From Acidobacteriota bacterium (GTDB lineage Bacteria; Acidobacteriota; Terriglobia; Bryobacterales; Bryobacteraceae): a stretch of DNA of 37,321 nucleotides. The notes beneath the pieces are model-generated. The model was not told where the DNA came from. It ran no database searches and saw nothing but the letters and a program-made list of their open reading frames with translations. The stretch lies in assembly GCA_025353165.1 (NCBI GenBank), contig JANXRE010000084.1, positions 1 through 37,321 of the forward strand. The letters run 5' to 3'. A program made the position numbers and the translations under genes. How positions within the stretch are numbered: position 1 is the stretch's first letter; the number at the start of each line of letters is the position of its first letter. Of the stretch, positions 25,092-35,784 are shown in pieces.

Positions 25092-26564
25092 CTACTTCAT
25101 CAGCGATTCGCCCGCGAACCGGAGGAACGGCTCGGGGTAGATTCCGATAATCAGGGTCAGCGCGCCGGTCACAGCGAGGGCCACCCGCACGCCCAGGCTT
25201 CCGGCGAGCGGTATTCCAACGCCGGCCGGCGCTTCTTCGCGCGAGAACATGCTCCGGACAATCCGGAAATAATAGTACACCGCAACCGCGACATATAGCG
25301 CCGCGACAACCGCCAGAATGTAATGTCCCGTTTCGATCAGCGCGAGAAAGATGTAGTACTTGCCAAGGAAGCCCGCCGTCGGAGGAATGCCCGCCAGGGA
25401 TAGCAGGAACACCAGCATGAAAATCGCGTAAACCGGGTGATGGTGCATCAGCCCTGCCAGGTCGTCGATGTCTTCGCCCAGGATGTTCTCGCGGCGCATG
25501 GCGACGATCACCAGCAGCGCCCCGAGGTTCATGAACGTGTAGACCAGAATGTAAACGGCGACGCCCTGCAATCCGGTCTGATTGCCGGCCACCAGTCCTA
25601 GCATCATGTAGCCCGCATGGGAAACTCCGCTGTAAGCGAGCAGCCGCTTGACGTTGGTCTGGCTGATAGCGGCCAGGTTGCCGACCAGAAGGCTGAGCAG
25701 CGCGACGGCGATTAACAACGGCTGCCACATCGCCCTGAGGTCGCCGAAGGGCCCCAGGAAAACTCGCAGCAGCAGCGCGAAGGACGCAGCCTTCGAGCCC
25801 ACCGACAGGTACGCGGTGACCGTCGTGGGAGCGCCCTCGTACGCATCGGGAGCCCACATGTGAAACGGCGCGGCGGAGATCTTGAAAAACAACCCAACCG
25901 AGGTCGTCGCGAGAGCGAGAAACGTCAGCGGATCGCCGGCGCCGCGCTGGGAGATCGCCACGGCGATGTCGCGCAGATTGGTGGAACCCGAAAGCCCGTA
26001 CAGCAGCGAAAAACCGAACGCCAGAAACCCGCTCGAGAACGCGCCCAGCAGTAGGTATTTCATGGCTGCTTCGTTGGAGCGGCGCTCATTTCGCAGGAAC
26101 CCGACCATGATGTAGAAGCCCAGCGCCATCAACTCCAGGCCAATGAAGATGGTCACCAGATCATTGCCGCAGGCCAGAAAAAACATCCCGCACTGCGCCA
26201 GCAGAACGAGCCCGTAATACTCCCCGTGATTCTCGTTCTCGATCTCCAGGTATTTGTACGAGATCAACAGGACGATAGCCGACGTGAACAGGAAAATCCA
26301 GTTGAACAACAGGCTGAAGCCGTCCACCAGCAACGCGCCCTTGAACGCGGACAACTGCGCGCCGGCATTCAACGCGGCCTGCTGCATCCAGAGAGCGCGT
26401 CCGGTGAAGGCAAGACCGGCCAAACCGAGCACGACCAGCCAGCGCCGCTGCTTCGCGCCCGCGCCGATGAGGAACTCGAACAGCAGGATCGCGCAGCCGA
26501 ACAGCGCCAGCATGATGGCGGGCAGCAGAACGAAATGGTCGGCGCTGGTGTAGTACTCGCTCAT
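25092..26564 (-). CDS. nuoN: NADH-quinone oxidoreductase subunit N
   Basis: The 490-residue antiporter-like subunit has about fourteen hydrophobic segments and the NuoN signatures GLELMALGFYIMVGFLR, SAAPFHMWAPDAYEGAPTTV, and AYSGVSHAGYMMLGLVAGNQ. Buried charged residues (Glu in LELMAL, Lys in the PFHMW helix region) belong to the proton path. ATG at 26562-26564 is the natural start; the frame is open further upstream but that sequence is antiparallel to nothing conserved and overlaps nuoM. It begins two bases after the nuoM stop. Confidence 0.95.
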   Translation of the reverse strand: MSEYYTSADHFVLLPAIMLALFGCAILLFEFLIGAGAKQRRWLVVLGLAGLAFTGRALWMQQAALNAGAQLSAFKGALLVDGFSLLFNWIFLFTSAIVLLISYKYLEIENENHGEYYGLVLLAQCGMFFLACGNDLVTIFIGLELMALGFYIMVGFLRNERRSNEAAMKYLLLGAFSSGFLAFGFSLLYGLSGSTNLRDIAVAISQRGAGDPLTFLALATTSVGLFFKISAAPFHMWAPDAYEGAPTTVTAYLSVGSKAASFALLLRVFLGPFGDLRAMWQPLLIAVALLSLLVGNLAAISQTNVKRLLAYSGVSHAGYMMLGLVAGNQTGLQGVAVYILVYTFMNLGALLVIVAMRRENILGEDIDDLAGLMHHHPVYAIFMLVFLLSLAGIPPTAGFLGKYYIFLALIETGHYILAVVAALYVAVAVYYYFRIVRSMFSREEAPAGVGIPLAGSLGVRVALAVTGALTLIIGIYPEPFLRFAGESLMK

Positions 26565-26566
26565 GA

Positions 26567-28144
26567 TCAGTGGCTCGCCGGAACCGGTATAACCGCCACC
26601 GGCGCGGGAACGGCCGGAGCGGCAGCCTCGCGAATCCGATTCTGGTTCTGGTAATAATCGGGACGCACCCGCATGACGATGTTCGCCACCGGCTTCTCGA
26701 GGATCTCGAACAGCGGCTTGGGATAGAGACCGATCCAGAATGCCAGCACGATGAGCGGAGTGAAGTAGGCCCACTCGCGCCAATTGAGGTCGGGCAGGTT
26801 CGCGTTCTTCTCGTTCGTTATCTTCCCGAGCATGGTGCGCTGGAATAACCACAGCAGGTACGCCGCGCCGAGCACGATGCCGGTCACGGCGAATCCGGCC
26901 CACGCCCTGTTCGCCTCGAACGCCCCCGCGACAATCGTGAACTCGCCGATAAACCCGTTCAGCATCGGGAGTCCGGCGGACGAGAGCATCGCGATGGCGA
27001 ATACGGTCGCGAACTTGGGCATCACGTGCGCCAAGCCGCCGTACTCGCTGATCAACCGCGTGTGGCGCCGCTCGTAAACAACCCCGACGATCAGGAAGAG
27101 CATGCCCGTCGAGATGCCGTGATTGATCTGCTGGATCACGCTCCCGGTCAAACCGTTCGGGTTGAGCGCAAAAATGCCGAGCGTGCAGAACCCGAGGTGG
27201 CTCACCGACGAATACGCCACCAGCTTCTTCCAGTCCTTCTGCATCAGGCTGACCAGAGCGCCGTAGATGATGCCGATGATCGAGAGAACCGCGAGCACCC
27301 GCACGATGGTCGGATCAATCGAAGCTTTCGGCAGCAGAGGCAGCGAGAAACGGATGAACCCGTACGTTCCCATTTTCAAAAGGACGCCCGCCAGGATGAC
27401 GGAACCGGCGGTGGGAGCCTCGGTGTGCGCATCCGGCAGCCACGTGTGGAACGGGAACATCGGCACCTTGACCGCGAAGCCCAGGAACAGCGACCAGAAA
27501 ACCCAGCGCTGCATATCCAGCGCCATGTTCAACGACATCAGCTTCGAGAATTCGAACGTATAGACGCCGTACTGCTGGTGATACTGGAAGTAGAGCACCA
27601 GAATTCCAAGCAGCATCAGGACGGAAGCGAGCGCCGTGTACAGGAAGAACTTGATGGCGGCGTACAGTTTCCGCTCGCCTCCCCAGATGCCGATGATGAA
27701 GTACATCGGGATCAGCACAAGCTCCCAGAACACGTAGAACAGGAAGAAGTCCAGCGACATGAACACGCCCAGCATCGCCGTCCCGAGCAGCAGGAACATC
27801 GCGTAGTATTCCTTGAGCCGGTCCTGAATCGAACTCCAGGAGCACAGGATCGAGATAGACGTCATCATCGTCGTCAGCATGATCAGCAGGAGACTGATGC
27901 CGTCGATGCCGATGCTGTACGTGGCGCCGATGGAGGGAATCCAATCGAACTTCTCGACATACTGAAAACTCGCGGCGTTCTTGTCGAAATTCGTCACCAG
28001 CGGAATCGAGATAAGGAACCCGACGACCCCGACGATATTCGCCCACCAGCGGATGAGGTTCTTCTTCTCCGATGGAATCAGCAGGAGAAGAAGCATCCCG
28101 ATCACGGGAGTAAAGAGGACCCAGCTAAGGATGTGTTCGGTCAT
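26567..28144 (-). CDS. nuoM: NADH-quinone oxidoreductase subunit M
   Basis: The 525-residue antiporter-like proton-pumping subunit contains FWELVLIPMYFIIGIWGG, FPFHTWLPDAHTEAPTAGSV, YSSVSHLGFCTLGIFALN and GFIGEFTIVAGAFE. About fourteen transmembrane segments are expected. The C-terminus ends with a low-complexity Ala/Pro/Val tail (EAAAPAVPAPVAVIPVPAS) after the usual protein end, which is not part of the conserved fold. The gene is three bases downstream of nuoL and two bases upstream of nuoN. Confidence 0.96.
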   Translation of the reverse strand: MTEHILSWVLFTPVIGMLLLLLIPSEKKNLIRWWANIVGVVGFLISIPLVTNFDKNAASFQYVEKFDWIPSIGATYSIGIDGISLLLIMLTTMMTSISILCSWSSIQDRLKEYYAMFLLLGTAMLGVFMSLDFFLFYVFWELVLIPMYFIIGIWGGERKLYAAIKFFLYTALASVLMLLGILVLYFQYHQQYGVYTFEFSKLMSLNMALDMQRWVFWSLFLGFAVKVPMFPFHTWLPDAHTEAPTAGSVILAGVLLKMGTYGFIRFSLPLLPKASIDPTIVRVLAVLSIIGIIYGALVSLMQKDWKKLVAYSSVSHLGFCTLGIFALNPNGLTGSVIQQINHGISTGMLFLIVGVVYERRHTRLISEYGGLAHVMPKFATVFAIAMLSSAGLPMLNGFIGEFTIVAGAFEANRAWAGFAVTGIVLGAAYLLWLFQRTMLGKITNEKNANLPDLNWREWAYFTPLIVLAFWIGLYPKPLFEILEKPVANIVMRVRPDYYQNQNRIREAAAPAVPAPVAVIPVPASH

Positions 28145-28147
28145 ACG

Positions 28148-30103
28148 TTACCGCACAAAATAAAATCCAATGATCGCCAGCACACCGGCCACGAACACCA
28201 GCGCGTAGGACTGTACATAACCGGTTTGAATCAACCGCACCGGGTATCCGGCCAGTTTCACCGCGAACGAACTGAGCCGGACCATTCCATCGACGATCCA
28301 CGTGTCCCACCAGATGGAAACGGTGGAACTGAACCTTGTGAGCCATCCCGCGCCGTTCACGCCGCCGTCCACAATGGTGCGATCGAACGCGCCGAGCAAC
28401 TCGCCGCCGCCTTTGGCCAATCCGTTCACGAAAAGAAAATCGTAAATCTCATCCACGTACCACTTGTTCTGCATCGCGCGGTACAGCGGCCCGTCCCAAA
28501 CCCGCAAGTACAAGCGGCTCGCGACGAAGATGCCCAACACCGCGACGCCGACCGAGGCCAGCGTCAGCGCAGCATCCGGAATCGTGGGCCCGTTCTCCCG
28601 CCCGAACACGTGAGCCAGCCAGGTGTCGAAGAAGCGGAACGAGTCCGGCAAAAACGTCCACCACCTGGGCACCGCGAACCAGCCGGCGACGATGCTGCCG
28701 AGCGCGAGCACCATCAGCGGCACGGTCATCACCTTCGGCGATTCGTGAGCGTGAACGTGGGACCGCTCGGCGCCGTAAAACGTCATGTACATCATCCGCC
28801 ACATGTAGAACGCCGTCATCGCGGCGGTCGTCAGACCCACCGCCCACAAAACTTTGCTTCCGTGAACGGAGCCCCAAACCTGCGCGAGAATCTCATCCTT
28901 CGAGAAAAAGCCCGCGAATCCGGGGATGCCCGAAATGGCGAGCGTCGCGATGAACATCACCGCGTGCGTGACCGGCATGTACTTCTTGAGTCCGCCCATC
29001 TTCCGCATGTCCTGCTCGCCGCCGACGCCGTGGATCACGCTCCCCGCTCCGAGGAAGAGCAGCGCCTTGAAGAACGCATGAGTAAACAAATGGAAGATCG
29101 CGACCCAGTACGCGCCGACGCCGGCGGCCAGAAACATATAGCCAAGCTGGCTGACCGTGGAGTACGCGAGCACGCGCTTGATGTCGTTCTGCGCTATGGC
29201 GATGGTGGCCGCGAAGATCGCCGTAAACGCGCCGGTCACCGCCACGATGTTAGAAGCCATGGGCGTCAATTCAAACAGGACGTGCGTGCGGCAGATCATA
29301 TACACGCCAGCCGTCACCATGGTCGCGGCGTGAATCAGAGCCGATACGGGAGTCGGACCTTCCATGGCGTCGGGTAGCCAGACGTACAACGGAAACTGCG
29401 CCGACTTTCCGGTCGCGCCGATGAAGAGCATCAGGGCGGTGGTGCTCAGAACTCCCCACGCGGCGGTCTCGGCGGTGAACCCGTGCTCGAATGCGTGGTT
29501 CACATCCACAAACCGGAGCGACCCCGTTAACTGCCAGATCAACAGCACGCCGATAATGAATCCGGCGTCGCCAATGCGGTTGACGATGAACGCCTTCTTG
29601 CCCGCGTCGCCCGCGCTCTTGCGGTCGAAGTAAAAACCGATCAACAGGTAGCTACACAGGCCGACGCCTTCCCACCCGACGAACAGAAGCAAATAGTTGT
29701 TCGCCAGCACCAGCATCAGCATGAAGAACACGAACAGGTTTAGATATCCGAAAAACCGGTAGAACCCGCCTTCGTGGGCCATATAGCCGACGGCGTAGAC
29801 ATGAATCAGGAAGCCGATGCCGGTGACCACCAGGATCATCACCGAGCTGAGGGGGTCCAGGAAGAAACCCCACTGCGCGTTGAGCGCCGGCAGCCACATA
29901 AACTGGACCACTTCGTGGGTCTTCCCGGCGGTTCCCGCCAACTGAATAACCGCGCCCGCCGAGATCAGGAAGGAAAGGAAGACCGCGCCCGGGCAGAGAA
30001 ACGAAATCACCGTCTTGGGCAAATGCCGTCCGAGGAAGAGCATCGCCGCCGCTCCGGCGAGCGGTATCAGCGGAATCAGCCAGATGAGTTCGAGAAAGTT
30101 CAT
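28148..30103 (-). CDS. nuoL: NADH-quinone oxidoreductase subunit L
   Basis: The 651-residue protein is the largest antiporter-like subunit and includes the long amphipathic lateral helix at its C-terminal side. Signatures are FVGWEGVGLCSYLLIGFYFD, NRIGDAGFIIGVLLI, PLYVWLPDAMEGPTPVSALI, HAATMVTAGVYMICR and AYSTVSQLGYMFLAAGVGAY. Length matches the family (about 610-660). It starts 10 bases after nuoK. Confidence 0.97.
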   Translation of the reverse strand: MNFLELIWLIPLIPLAGAAAMLFLGRHLPKTVISFLCPGAVFLSFLISAGAVIQLAGTAGKTHEVVQFMWLPALNAQWGFFLDPLSSVMILVVTGIGFLIHVYAVGYMAHEGGFYRFFGYLNLFVFFMLMLVLANNYLLLFVGWEGVGLCSYLLIGFYFDRKSAGDAGKKAFIVNRIGDAGFIIGVLLIWQLTGSLRFVDVNHAFEHGFTAETAAWGVLSTTALMLFIGATGKSAQFPLYVWLPDAMEGPTPVSALIHAATMVTAGVYMICRTHVLFELTPMASNIVAVTGAFTAIFAATIAIAQNDIKRVLAYSTVSQLGYMFLAAGVGAYWVAIFHLFTHAFFKALLFLGAGSVIHGVGGEQDMRKMGGLKKYMPVTHAVMFIATLAISGIPGFAGFFSKDEILAQVWGSVHGSKVLWAVGLTTAAMTAFYMWRMMYMTFYGAERSHVHAHESPKVMTVPLMVLALGSIVAGWFAVPRWWTFLPDSFRFFDTWLAHVFGRENGPTIPDAALTLASVGVAVLGIFVASRLYLRVWDGPLYRAMQNKWYVDEIYDFLFVNGLAKGGGELLGAFDRTIVDGGVNGAGWLTRFSSTVSIWWDTWIVDGMVRLSSFAVKLAGYPVRLIQTGYVQSYALVFVAGVLAIIGFYFVR

Positions 30104-30113
30104 CGTTCCGGCG

Positions 30114-30419
30114 TCACCATTTCAAGAGGTCGATTTCGTCCGCCAGCACCGTCCCCTTATTACGGAAGAGCGCAATCAGGATACCCAGGCCGACCGCGGC
30201 TTCGGCCACTGCCGCCGTGATGACAAAGATCGCGAAGATCTGCCCGGTGACGTGTCCGTAATGCCGCGAGAACGCGATCAAATTGAGGTTCACCGCGTTC
30301 AGAATCAACTCAATGGACATCAGGATAATCACAATGTTCCGCCGGGTCAGCACTCCCAACGTCCCGATCAGCAGGAGCGCCGTGCTGAGAACCAGATAAT
30401 GGCCTGTGCCGATCTGCAT
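30114..30419 (-). CDS. nuoK: NADH-quinone oxidoreductase subunit K
   Basis: The 101-residue protein has three transmembrane helices and the family sequence [20 protein letters not shown] followed by [12 protein letters not shown]. The Glu in helix 2 (SIELILN) and the one in helix 3 ([10 protein letters not shown]) are the conserved proton-path residues of the MnhC/NuoK family. It starts two bases after nuoJ. Confidence 0.96.
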   Translation of the reverse strand: MQIGTGHYLVLSTALLLIGTLGVLTRRNIVIILMSIELILNAVNLNLIAFSRHYGHVTGQIFAIFVITAAVAEAAVGLGILIALFRNKGTVLADEIDLLKW

Positions 30420-30421
30420 GG

Positions 30422-30928
<507 letters not shown>

Positions 30929-30931
30929 GAA

Positions 30932-31387
30932 TCAAGCCTTGTACGGAGTGGGTCTCGGGCCATCTTCAAGCATTTGACGGTCCCAAATCAGCCCGTCCCG
31001 GGAGTACTGCGCGAATTCGAAATCCTGGGTCAGCTCCAGGGCGTCCACCGGGCAGGCGTCTTCGCACAGCCCGCAGAACATGCACCGCGAAGTGTCGTAC
31101 GTGAACTCCGTCAATTCCTTGCGCCGGGTTTCCGGATTGCGGATGCTGGTTACGACGATCAACGCCTCCGGGCAGGCAATCGCGCACAAGTCGCAACTGA
31201 TGCACAGCGTTTCGTTCGTGTCGGGGTTCTTGTTGAGCCGGGGCGCGCCCCGGTACCGCTCCGCCACTTGCGGCCGCTCGGCGGGATACTGCTCGGTGTA
31301 AATGTTCTTCGGGTGCTGATACCGCAGCGTCACCCGCAGCCCTTCGAACAGATCGATCAGAAAAATAGTTCGTAAAAACTTGCGCAT
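30932..31387 (-). CDS. nuoI: NADH-quinone oxidoreductase subunit I
   Basis: The 151-residue peripheral-arm protein carries two 4Fe-4S sites (N6a and N6b): Cys62, 65, 68, 72 in CISCDLCAIACP and Cys102, 105, 108, 112 in CMFCGLCEDACP. An amphipathic N-terminus ([17 protein letters not shown]) contacts the membrane. It passes electrons toward the N2 cluster in NuoB. The ATG overlaps the nuoD stop by one base or so. Confidence 0.97.
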   Translation of the reverse strand: MRKFLRTIFLIDLFEGLRVTLRYQHPKNIYTEQYPAERPQVAERYRGAPRLNKNPDTNETLCISCDLCAIACPEALIVVTSIRNPETRRKELTEFTYDTSRCMFCGLCEDACPVDALELTQDFEFAQYSRDGLIWDRQMLEDGPRPTPYKA

Positions 31388-32496
31388 TACCGGTCGACCT
31401 CACCCAGAACGATGTCGATAGTACCAATTATCGCCACCACATCCGCAATCAAGGCTCCCTTCGCCATCTTGTCCAGCGACTGCAAGTTGACGAAGGACGG
31501 CGGGCGCACGCGGAGGCGGTACGGATTGATGGTCCCGTCGCTCACCACGTAATAACCCAGCTCGCCCTTGGGCGCTTCGATCGATACGTACACCTCGCCG
31601 GGCGCGGGCTTGATCACCTTCGGTACTTTGGCCATGATAGGGCCTTCCGGCAAGCTCTGCACCGCCTGGCGAACAATGCGCGCGCTCTGGCGCATCTCCT
31701 GCATGCGGACGATGTACCGGTCGTACGTGTCGCCGTTGTACCCCACCGGGATCTCGAAATCGTACTTCTCGTACCCGGAGTATGGCAGCGCCTTGCGGAT
31801 GTCCCACTTCACGCCGGCGGCGCGCAGCATCGGACCCGTAACCCCGTACGCTTTGCAGTCGTCCGCGTTCAGGATGCCGACGCCCTTCAGCCGGTCGATC
31901 CAGATCCGGTTCCCGGTGAGCAGCGCTTCGTAATCGTCCACGCGAGCCGGAAAAGCGTCGCAAAACGCAAGGCACTGCTGCTCGAACCCATCGTAGGTTT
32001 CGTACTGAAGCCCGCCGATGCGGAATGCGTGCGTGGTCAGGCGTGCGCCGCAGTAAGCTTCGAAAATCTTGAGCACTTCCTCCCGCTCGCGCAGGCAGTA
32101 CATGACGGGAGTGGTGGCGCCGATATCCAGCGCGTGCGTTCCCAGCCAGAAAAGATGGCTCGCGATGCGATTCAACTCGGTCAGGATCACCCGCACCGCC
32201 TGGGCGCGGGGCGGAGCCTCCACCCCGAGCAGTTTCTCGATGGCCAGGCAATACCCCAGCCCGTTGGAAACCGCCGCGACATAATCCATGCGGTCCACGT
32301 ACGGCGCAAACATCACGTACGTTCGGTTTTCGCCGATCTTCTCGACGCCGCGGTGCAGGTAGCCGATGACGCAATCGGTGCCGGTTACCTTCTCGCCGTC
32401 CAGTTTCAGGATCACCCGCAGCACGCCGTGCGTGGACGGGTGCTGAGGCCCCATGTTCAGGATCAGTTCTGTCGAGTCGAGGAAGGTCTCCGGCAT
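31387..32496 (-). CDS. nuoD: NADH-quinone oxidoreductase subunit D
   Basis: This 369-residue peripheral subunit is related to the large subunit of NiFe hydrogenases and lines the quinone pocket with NuoB. Signatures are [54 protein letters not shown], and the C-terminal [19 protein letters not shown]. The ATG at 32494-32496 fits the usual N-terminus; upstream in-frame sequence overlaps nuoC and is not conserved. It starts two bases after the nuoC stop. Its partner NuoB is not encoded in the window. Confidence 0.97.
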   Translation of the reverse strand: MPETFLDSTELILNMGPQHPSTHGVLRVILKLDGEKVTGTDCVIGYLHRGVEKIGENRTYVMFAPYVDRMDYVAAVSNGLGYCLAIEKLLGVEAPPRAQAVRVILTELNRIASHLFWLGTHALDIGATTPVMYCLREREEVLKIFEAYCGARLTTHAFRIGGLQYETYDGFEQQCLAFCDAFPARVDDYEALLTGNRIWIDRLKGVGILNADDCKAYGVTGPMLRAAGVKWDIRKALPYSGYEKYDFEIPVGYNGDTYDRYIVRMQEMRQSARIVRQAVQSLPEGPIMAKVPKVIKPAPGEVYVSIEAPKGELGYYVVSDGTINPYRLRVRPPSFVNLQSLDKMAKGALIADVVAIIGTIDIVLGEVDR

Positions 32497-32498
32497 GG

Positions 32499-33092
32499 CT
32501 AATGTCCGCTCTCGATTCCGAGGTTCTCTTTCACCCACGCGTCGTCCATTTGAACAATCGAGTAGTCTTTCCGCAGCGGGTGCCCTTTCCATTCATCGGG
32601 CATCAGAATTCTCCGAGGATCGGGATGTCCGGCAAACTCAATCCCGAACATATCGAACACTTCGCGTTCCAGCCAGTTCGCCGTAAGATGAACGGTCACA
32701 GAGGTTTGAGGCTTGTAACCGTCGGCAATCCGGGTCTTCACGCGCAGCCGGTGATTGCGCGCGAAGCTGTACAGGATATAGACGAGATCGAACTCCTCGC
32801 CGGCGCGCTTGGGCCAGTGGACGGCGGTGACGTCCACCAGGTAATCGTAATCCGCCTCGTACTTGAGATATTCCAGGATCGCGATAGCGGAGTCCGCCTT
32901 CGCCACCACGAACTCCTGGCCGCGATGGGTGGAGAACTCGAGGACAGAGTCGCCGAATTCAGCCTTCATCGCCAGCGTTAGTTCCGACTCCCAGGGAGCC
33001 GATTCCATCACGGCGGGCGGTTTCGGCGCGGCTGGTTTAGCCGCAGGCTTGGCGGATGCCGGCGGGACCGGGGTTTCCTTGTTCTCTGCCAA
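32499..33092 (-). CDS. nuoC: NADH-quinone oxidoreductase subunit C
   Basis: The 197-residue peripheral-arm subunit matches the 30-kDa family through [51 protein letters not shown] and [10 protein letters not shown]. About 30 residues of low-complexity Ala/Pro/Lys ([18 protein letters not shown]) precede the fold. The start is TTG at 33090-33092; GGAG directly before it is poorly spaced, and no ATG gives a longer in-frame protein. It heads the nuo cluster, 58 bases after dxs, and nuoA and nuoB are absent where they would be expected. Confidence 0.94.
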   Translation of the reverse strand: MAENKETPVPPASAKPAAKPAAPKPPAVMESAPWESELTLAMKAEFGDSVLEFSTHRGQEFVVAKADSAIAILEYLKYEADYDYLVDVTAVHWPKRAGEEFDLVYILYSFARNHRLRVKTRIADGYKPQTSVTVHLTANWLEREVFDMFGIEFAGHPDPRRILMPDEWKGHPLRKDYSIVQMDDAWVKENLGIESGH

Positions 33093-33150
33093 TCTCCATA
33101 TTATGACAGGCGAGTCCGAAATTGCGAGTGGGGTGTAGGCTTTTTCAACA

Positions 33151-35055
33151 TCAATCGGCTACGTCATCCGTGGTACATTTCACCACCGGGCGGACGGCAA
33201 GAAAGGGTCTGAGCTTTCCCAATGCCGCCTCAACGCCGATCCCGTACTTCGCCCGCAAATCATCGGGTTTGCCGTGCTCGACGAACTGGTCGGGCCAGCC
33301 GATGCGCACCACCGGAGTCGTCAACCCGGAGGCGTTCAACGCTTCCAGAACCGCGCTGCCGAAACCGCCTCCGAGTACGTGGTCCTCCAGCGTCAGGATT
33401 ACGTCCACCGTAGGGGCATAAAACTCGAGCATTTCCACGTCCAGAGGTTTCGCGAAGCGGGCATTGATGACCGCCGGCGAGAACCCCTGCCCGTCCAGCC
33501 GGCGCGCGATTTCCTGCGCCATGGGAACGAGAGCGCCCAGGGCAAAGATCGCCACCCGCGGGTTCTCCCCATGTTCCAGCAATTCCGCCTTGCCGATGGG
33601 GAGCGCCCTGGGAACATCTTTGACCGGAGTTCCCGGTCCCACGCCGCGTGGGTACCGTACCGCAATGGGACCATTGTGCAGCATGGCCGTGTACAGCATG
33701 TCCGAGAACTCGTCCTCGTCCTTGGGGGACATGTGGACCATGTTGGGGATCGATCGCAAATAGCTGATATCGAATAGACCGTGATGCGTCGGACCGTCGT
33801 CGCCGGACAGCCCCCCGCGATCCATGCAAAAGACCACCGGCAGATTCTGCAGACAGACGTCGTGGACGACGGGGTCGAAGGCGCGTTGCAGGAACGTGGA
33901 ATAAATGGCGCAGAACGGCTTTAAGCCCTTGGTCGCCATTCCCGCCGCGAACAGCACCGCGTGTTCCTCGGCTATACCTACGTCAAAGTACTTATCGGGG
34001 TGGTGGGTCCGAAAACGGTCGAGCCCGGTGCCGTTCGGCATGGCCGCGGTGATCGCGACCACCTTATCGTTCAAGTTGGCCAGCTTGACCAGCGTGTCGG
34101 CAAACACCTCGGAGTAGGTGCGCTGGCCTGCCGGCTTTGTTTCGCCCGTCTCGGGATCGTACGGGCCGAGGCCGTGGAATTTCTTCTGCTTCTGAATCGC
34201 AGGCTCGAAGCCTTTGCCTTTCTCCGTGAGCACGTGCAACAGAACGGGACGGTTCTGCGCCTTCAGAAACTCGAAGGTCCGGATCAGCGTGGGGATGTGG
34301 TGCCCGTCGATCGGGCCGTAGTATTTGAGCCCCAGTTCCTCGAAAATAACGCTCGGCCACAGCATGCTCTTGGCGGCTTCCTCGGCCTTCCGCGCCATTC
34401 GCACCGCGCTCTTGCCGCCGAGCAGTTCGACAAAGCTCCGCGCGCGCTCGCGCAACTGGTCGAACTTCGGGTTCGTGACAATGTTGTTCAGGTAGGTCGC
34501 GATGGCGCCGACGTTCTTGTCAATCGACCACTCGTTGTCATTGAGCACCACGATCAGCCGCTTGGTGTGATGCGCGATGTTGTTCAACGCTTCGTAAGTG
34601 ATTCCACACGTGAAAGCGGCGTCGCCGGCGAGCGCGACGACGTGCTCCCGGCCGCCCATTTTATCCCGGGCGGCGGCCATTCCCAGCGCAGCCGACAGAG
34701 CCGTGCCCGCGTGCCCGGCCCCGTAGCAGTCGTGCGGGCTTTCCCCCCGCAGCATGAAACCGTTCAGCCCTCCGGGACTGCGGATGGTGTGAAATTGTTC
34801 CCGTCTCCCGGTGAGCAGCTTGTGGACATAAGCCTGATGGCTCACGTCGAAAAGGAAGTGGTCTTCCGGGGTGTTAAAAACGTAGTGCAGCGCGATGGTG
34901 AGTTCCACCACCCCCAAATTGGGCCCCAGGTGACCGCCGTTTCGGGAGAGACCCGTAATCAACTCTTCCCGAATTTCCGCGGCCAGTTGTTCCAGTTGGG
35001 GGGGCAATAGCCGTTTCATGTCGGCCGGTGAGTCGATTCCGTCTAAAATACGCAT
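33151..35055 (-). CDS. dxs: 1-deoxy-D-xylulose-5-phosphate synthase
   Basis: The 634-residue cytosolic enzyme condenses pyruvate and glyceraldehyde 3-phosphate in the first step of the MEP isoprenoid pathway, using thiamine diphosphate. Matches include [78 protein letters not shown] and [15 protein letters not shown]. The thiamine site reads GDAAFTCG (Gly144-Asp145-Ala146) rather than the more common GDGALTGG, and SHQAY replaces GHQAY. I recall this variant from the Verrucomicrobia/Chlamydiae/Acidobacteria-like clade. A strong ribosome binding site GGGAGG (35059-35064) precedes the ATG. It lies 15 bases after the DUF1223 gene and 58 before nuoC. Confidence 0.96.
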   Translation of the reverse strand: MRILDGIDSPADMKRLLPPQLEQLAAEIREELITGLSRNGGHLGPNLGVVELTIALHYVFNTPEDHFLFDVSHQAYVHKLLTGRREQFHTIRSPGGLNGFMLRGESPHDCYGAGHAGTALSAALGMAAARDKMGGREHVVALAGDAAFTCGITYEALNNIAHHTKRLIVVLNDNEWSIDKNVGAIATYLNNIVTNPKFDQLRERARSFVELLGGKSAVRMARKAEEAAKSMLWPSVIFEELGLKYYGPIDGHHIPTLIRTFEFLKAQNRPVLLHVLTEKGKGFEPAIQKQKKFHGLGPYDPETGETKPAGQRTYSEVFADTLVKLANLNDKVVAITAAMPNGTGLDRFRTHHPDKYFDVGIAEEHAVLFAAGMATKGLKPFCAIYSTFLQRAFDPVVHDVCLQNLPVVFCMDRGGLSGDDGPTHHGLFDISYLRSIPNMVHMSPKDEDEFSDMLYTAMLHNGPIAVRYPRGVGPGTPVKDVPRALPIGKAELLEHGENPRVAIFALGALVPMAQEIARRLDGQGFSPAVINARFAKPLDVEMLEFYAPTVDVILTLEDHVLGGGFGSAVLEALNASGLTTPVVRIGWPDQFVEHGKPDDLRAKYGIGVEAALGKLRPFLAVRPVVKCTTDDVAD

Positions 35056-35070
35056 GAACCTCCCTCGGTT

Positions 35071-35784
35071 TTACCATGCCCGGGCCAGCGCGACTCCGAG
35101 CACCCGTCCCTGACCGCGCTCCTGAACAAATGCAACCACCCGCATTTGTGCACCGCTGGCCGCGGCGAGGGGCACTTCCTTCGCAAACGGCGCTCCGCGG
35201 TGCAGTTCGCCGATCTGGGTCAGATCGCGGACTACGGCAACATGGTGCACGCGCCGCCCCCTGTTTTCGCCGGACAATACTTGCGACGTCGCCTCATTCG
35301 AGGCCAGGGCCAGATACACGCCGGCCCCGCGTTTCTGCAATGCGGCGGGAAGGGCGTCCACTTCCACCCGGACCCGCCCCTCCAGCGCGAAGACCCGAAC
35401 CGTCGCCTTTTCGGCATGCCCCGCCCGCTCGATCGCGTTCTTCGCGCGCGCCCGGTCGCTACCAACGAATTCAGCGGCGCCGTCCACGACCATCTGCGGC
35501 GTGTACACCCCATCGAGACCAAACCGGTTCGCATACGTCCGCTGCCGGTCGCTGTAGCGGGCCGAGGAATAGGGATCGGCCCAACCGAGTTGGTTCCAGT
35601 AGTCCACGTGTTCGCTGAGAACGACGATCTCCGGACTGTCCAGCGCCTCAAGCAGCGCATCCGCGGGTGGACAACTGGAGCACCCCTCCGACGTAAACAG
35701 TTCCACCAGCACCGCCGAACGTGAAGCCGGCAGCCCGGTACAGGTCGCGATCATCAGACTTGCCGCGAGAATTCGCGCCGTCAT
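35071..35784 (-). CDS. DUF1223 family protein, probably exported, thioredoxin-like
   Basis: The 237-residue protein starts with a short hydrophobic stretch (ARILAASLMIATCTGLPA) that looks like a signal peptide. It continues VLVELFTSEGCSSCPPADAL with Cys35 and Cys38 in the thioredoxin-like CxxCPP position, then SEHVDYWNQLGWADPYSS and YTPQMVVDG, the hallmark motifs of DUF1223. The function of this family is not established; a periplasmic thiol or redox role is suggested by the fold. Its ATG overlaps the upstream 467-aa gene by four bases (ATGA), and dxs follows within 15 bases. Confidence 0.85.
   Translation of the reverse strand: MTARILAASLMIATCTGLPASRSAVLVELFTSEGCSSCPPADALLEALDSPEIVVLSEHVDYWNQLGWADPYSSARYSDRQRTYANRFGLDGVYTPQMVVDGAAEFVGSDRARAKNAIERAGHAEKATVRVFALEGRVRVEVDALPAALQKRGAGVYLALASNEATSQVLSGENRGRRVHHVAVVRDLTQIGELHRGAPFAKEVPLAAASGAQMRVVAFVQERGQGRVLGVALARAW

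Noticed and set aside
27026-29377. Very long open frame on the plus strand (over 780 codons) across nuoL/nuoM
   Set aside because: It is antisense to two unmistakable nuo genes, rich in Arg, His, Gln and Asp, and has no recognisable motif; it is a shadow of codon bias in GC-rich DNA.
33093-33150. Promoter between dxs and nuoC (TTGAAA and CATAAT strings)
   Set aside because: The spacing between the two strings is far from 17 bases and the second would leave almost no leader before the TTG start.
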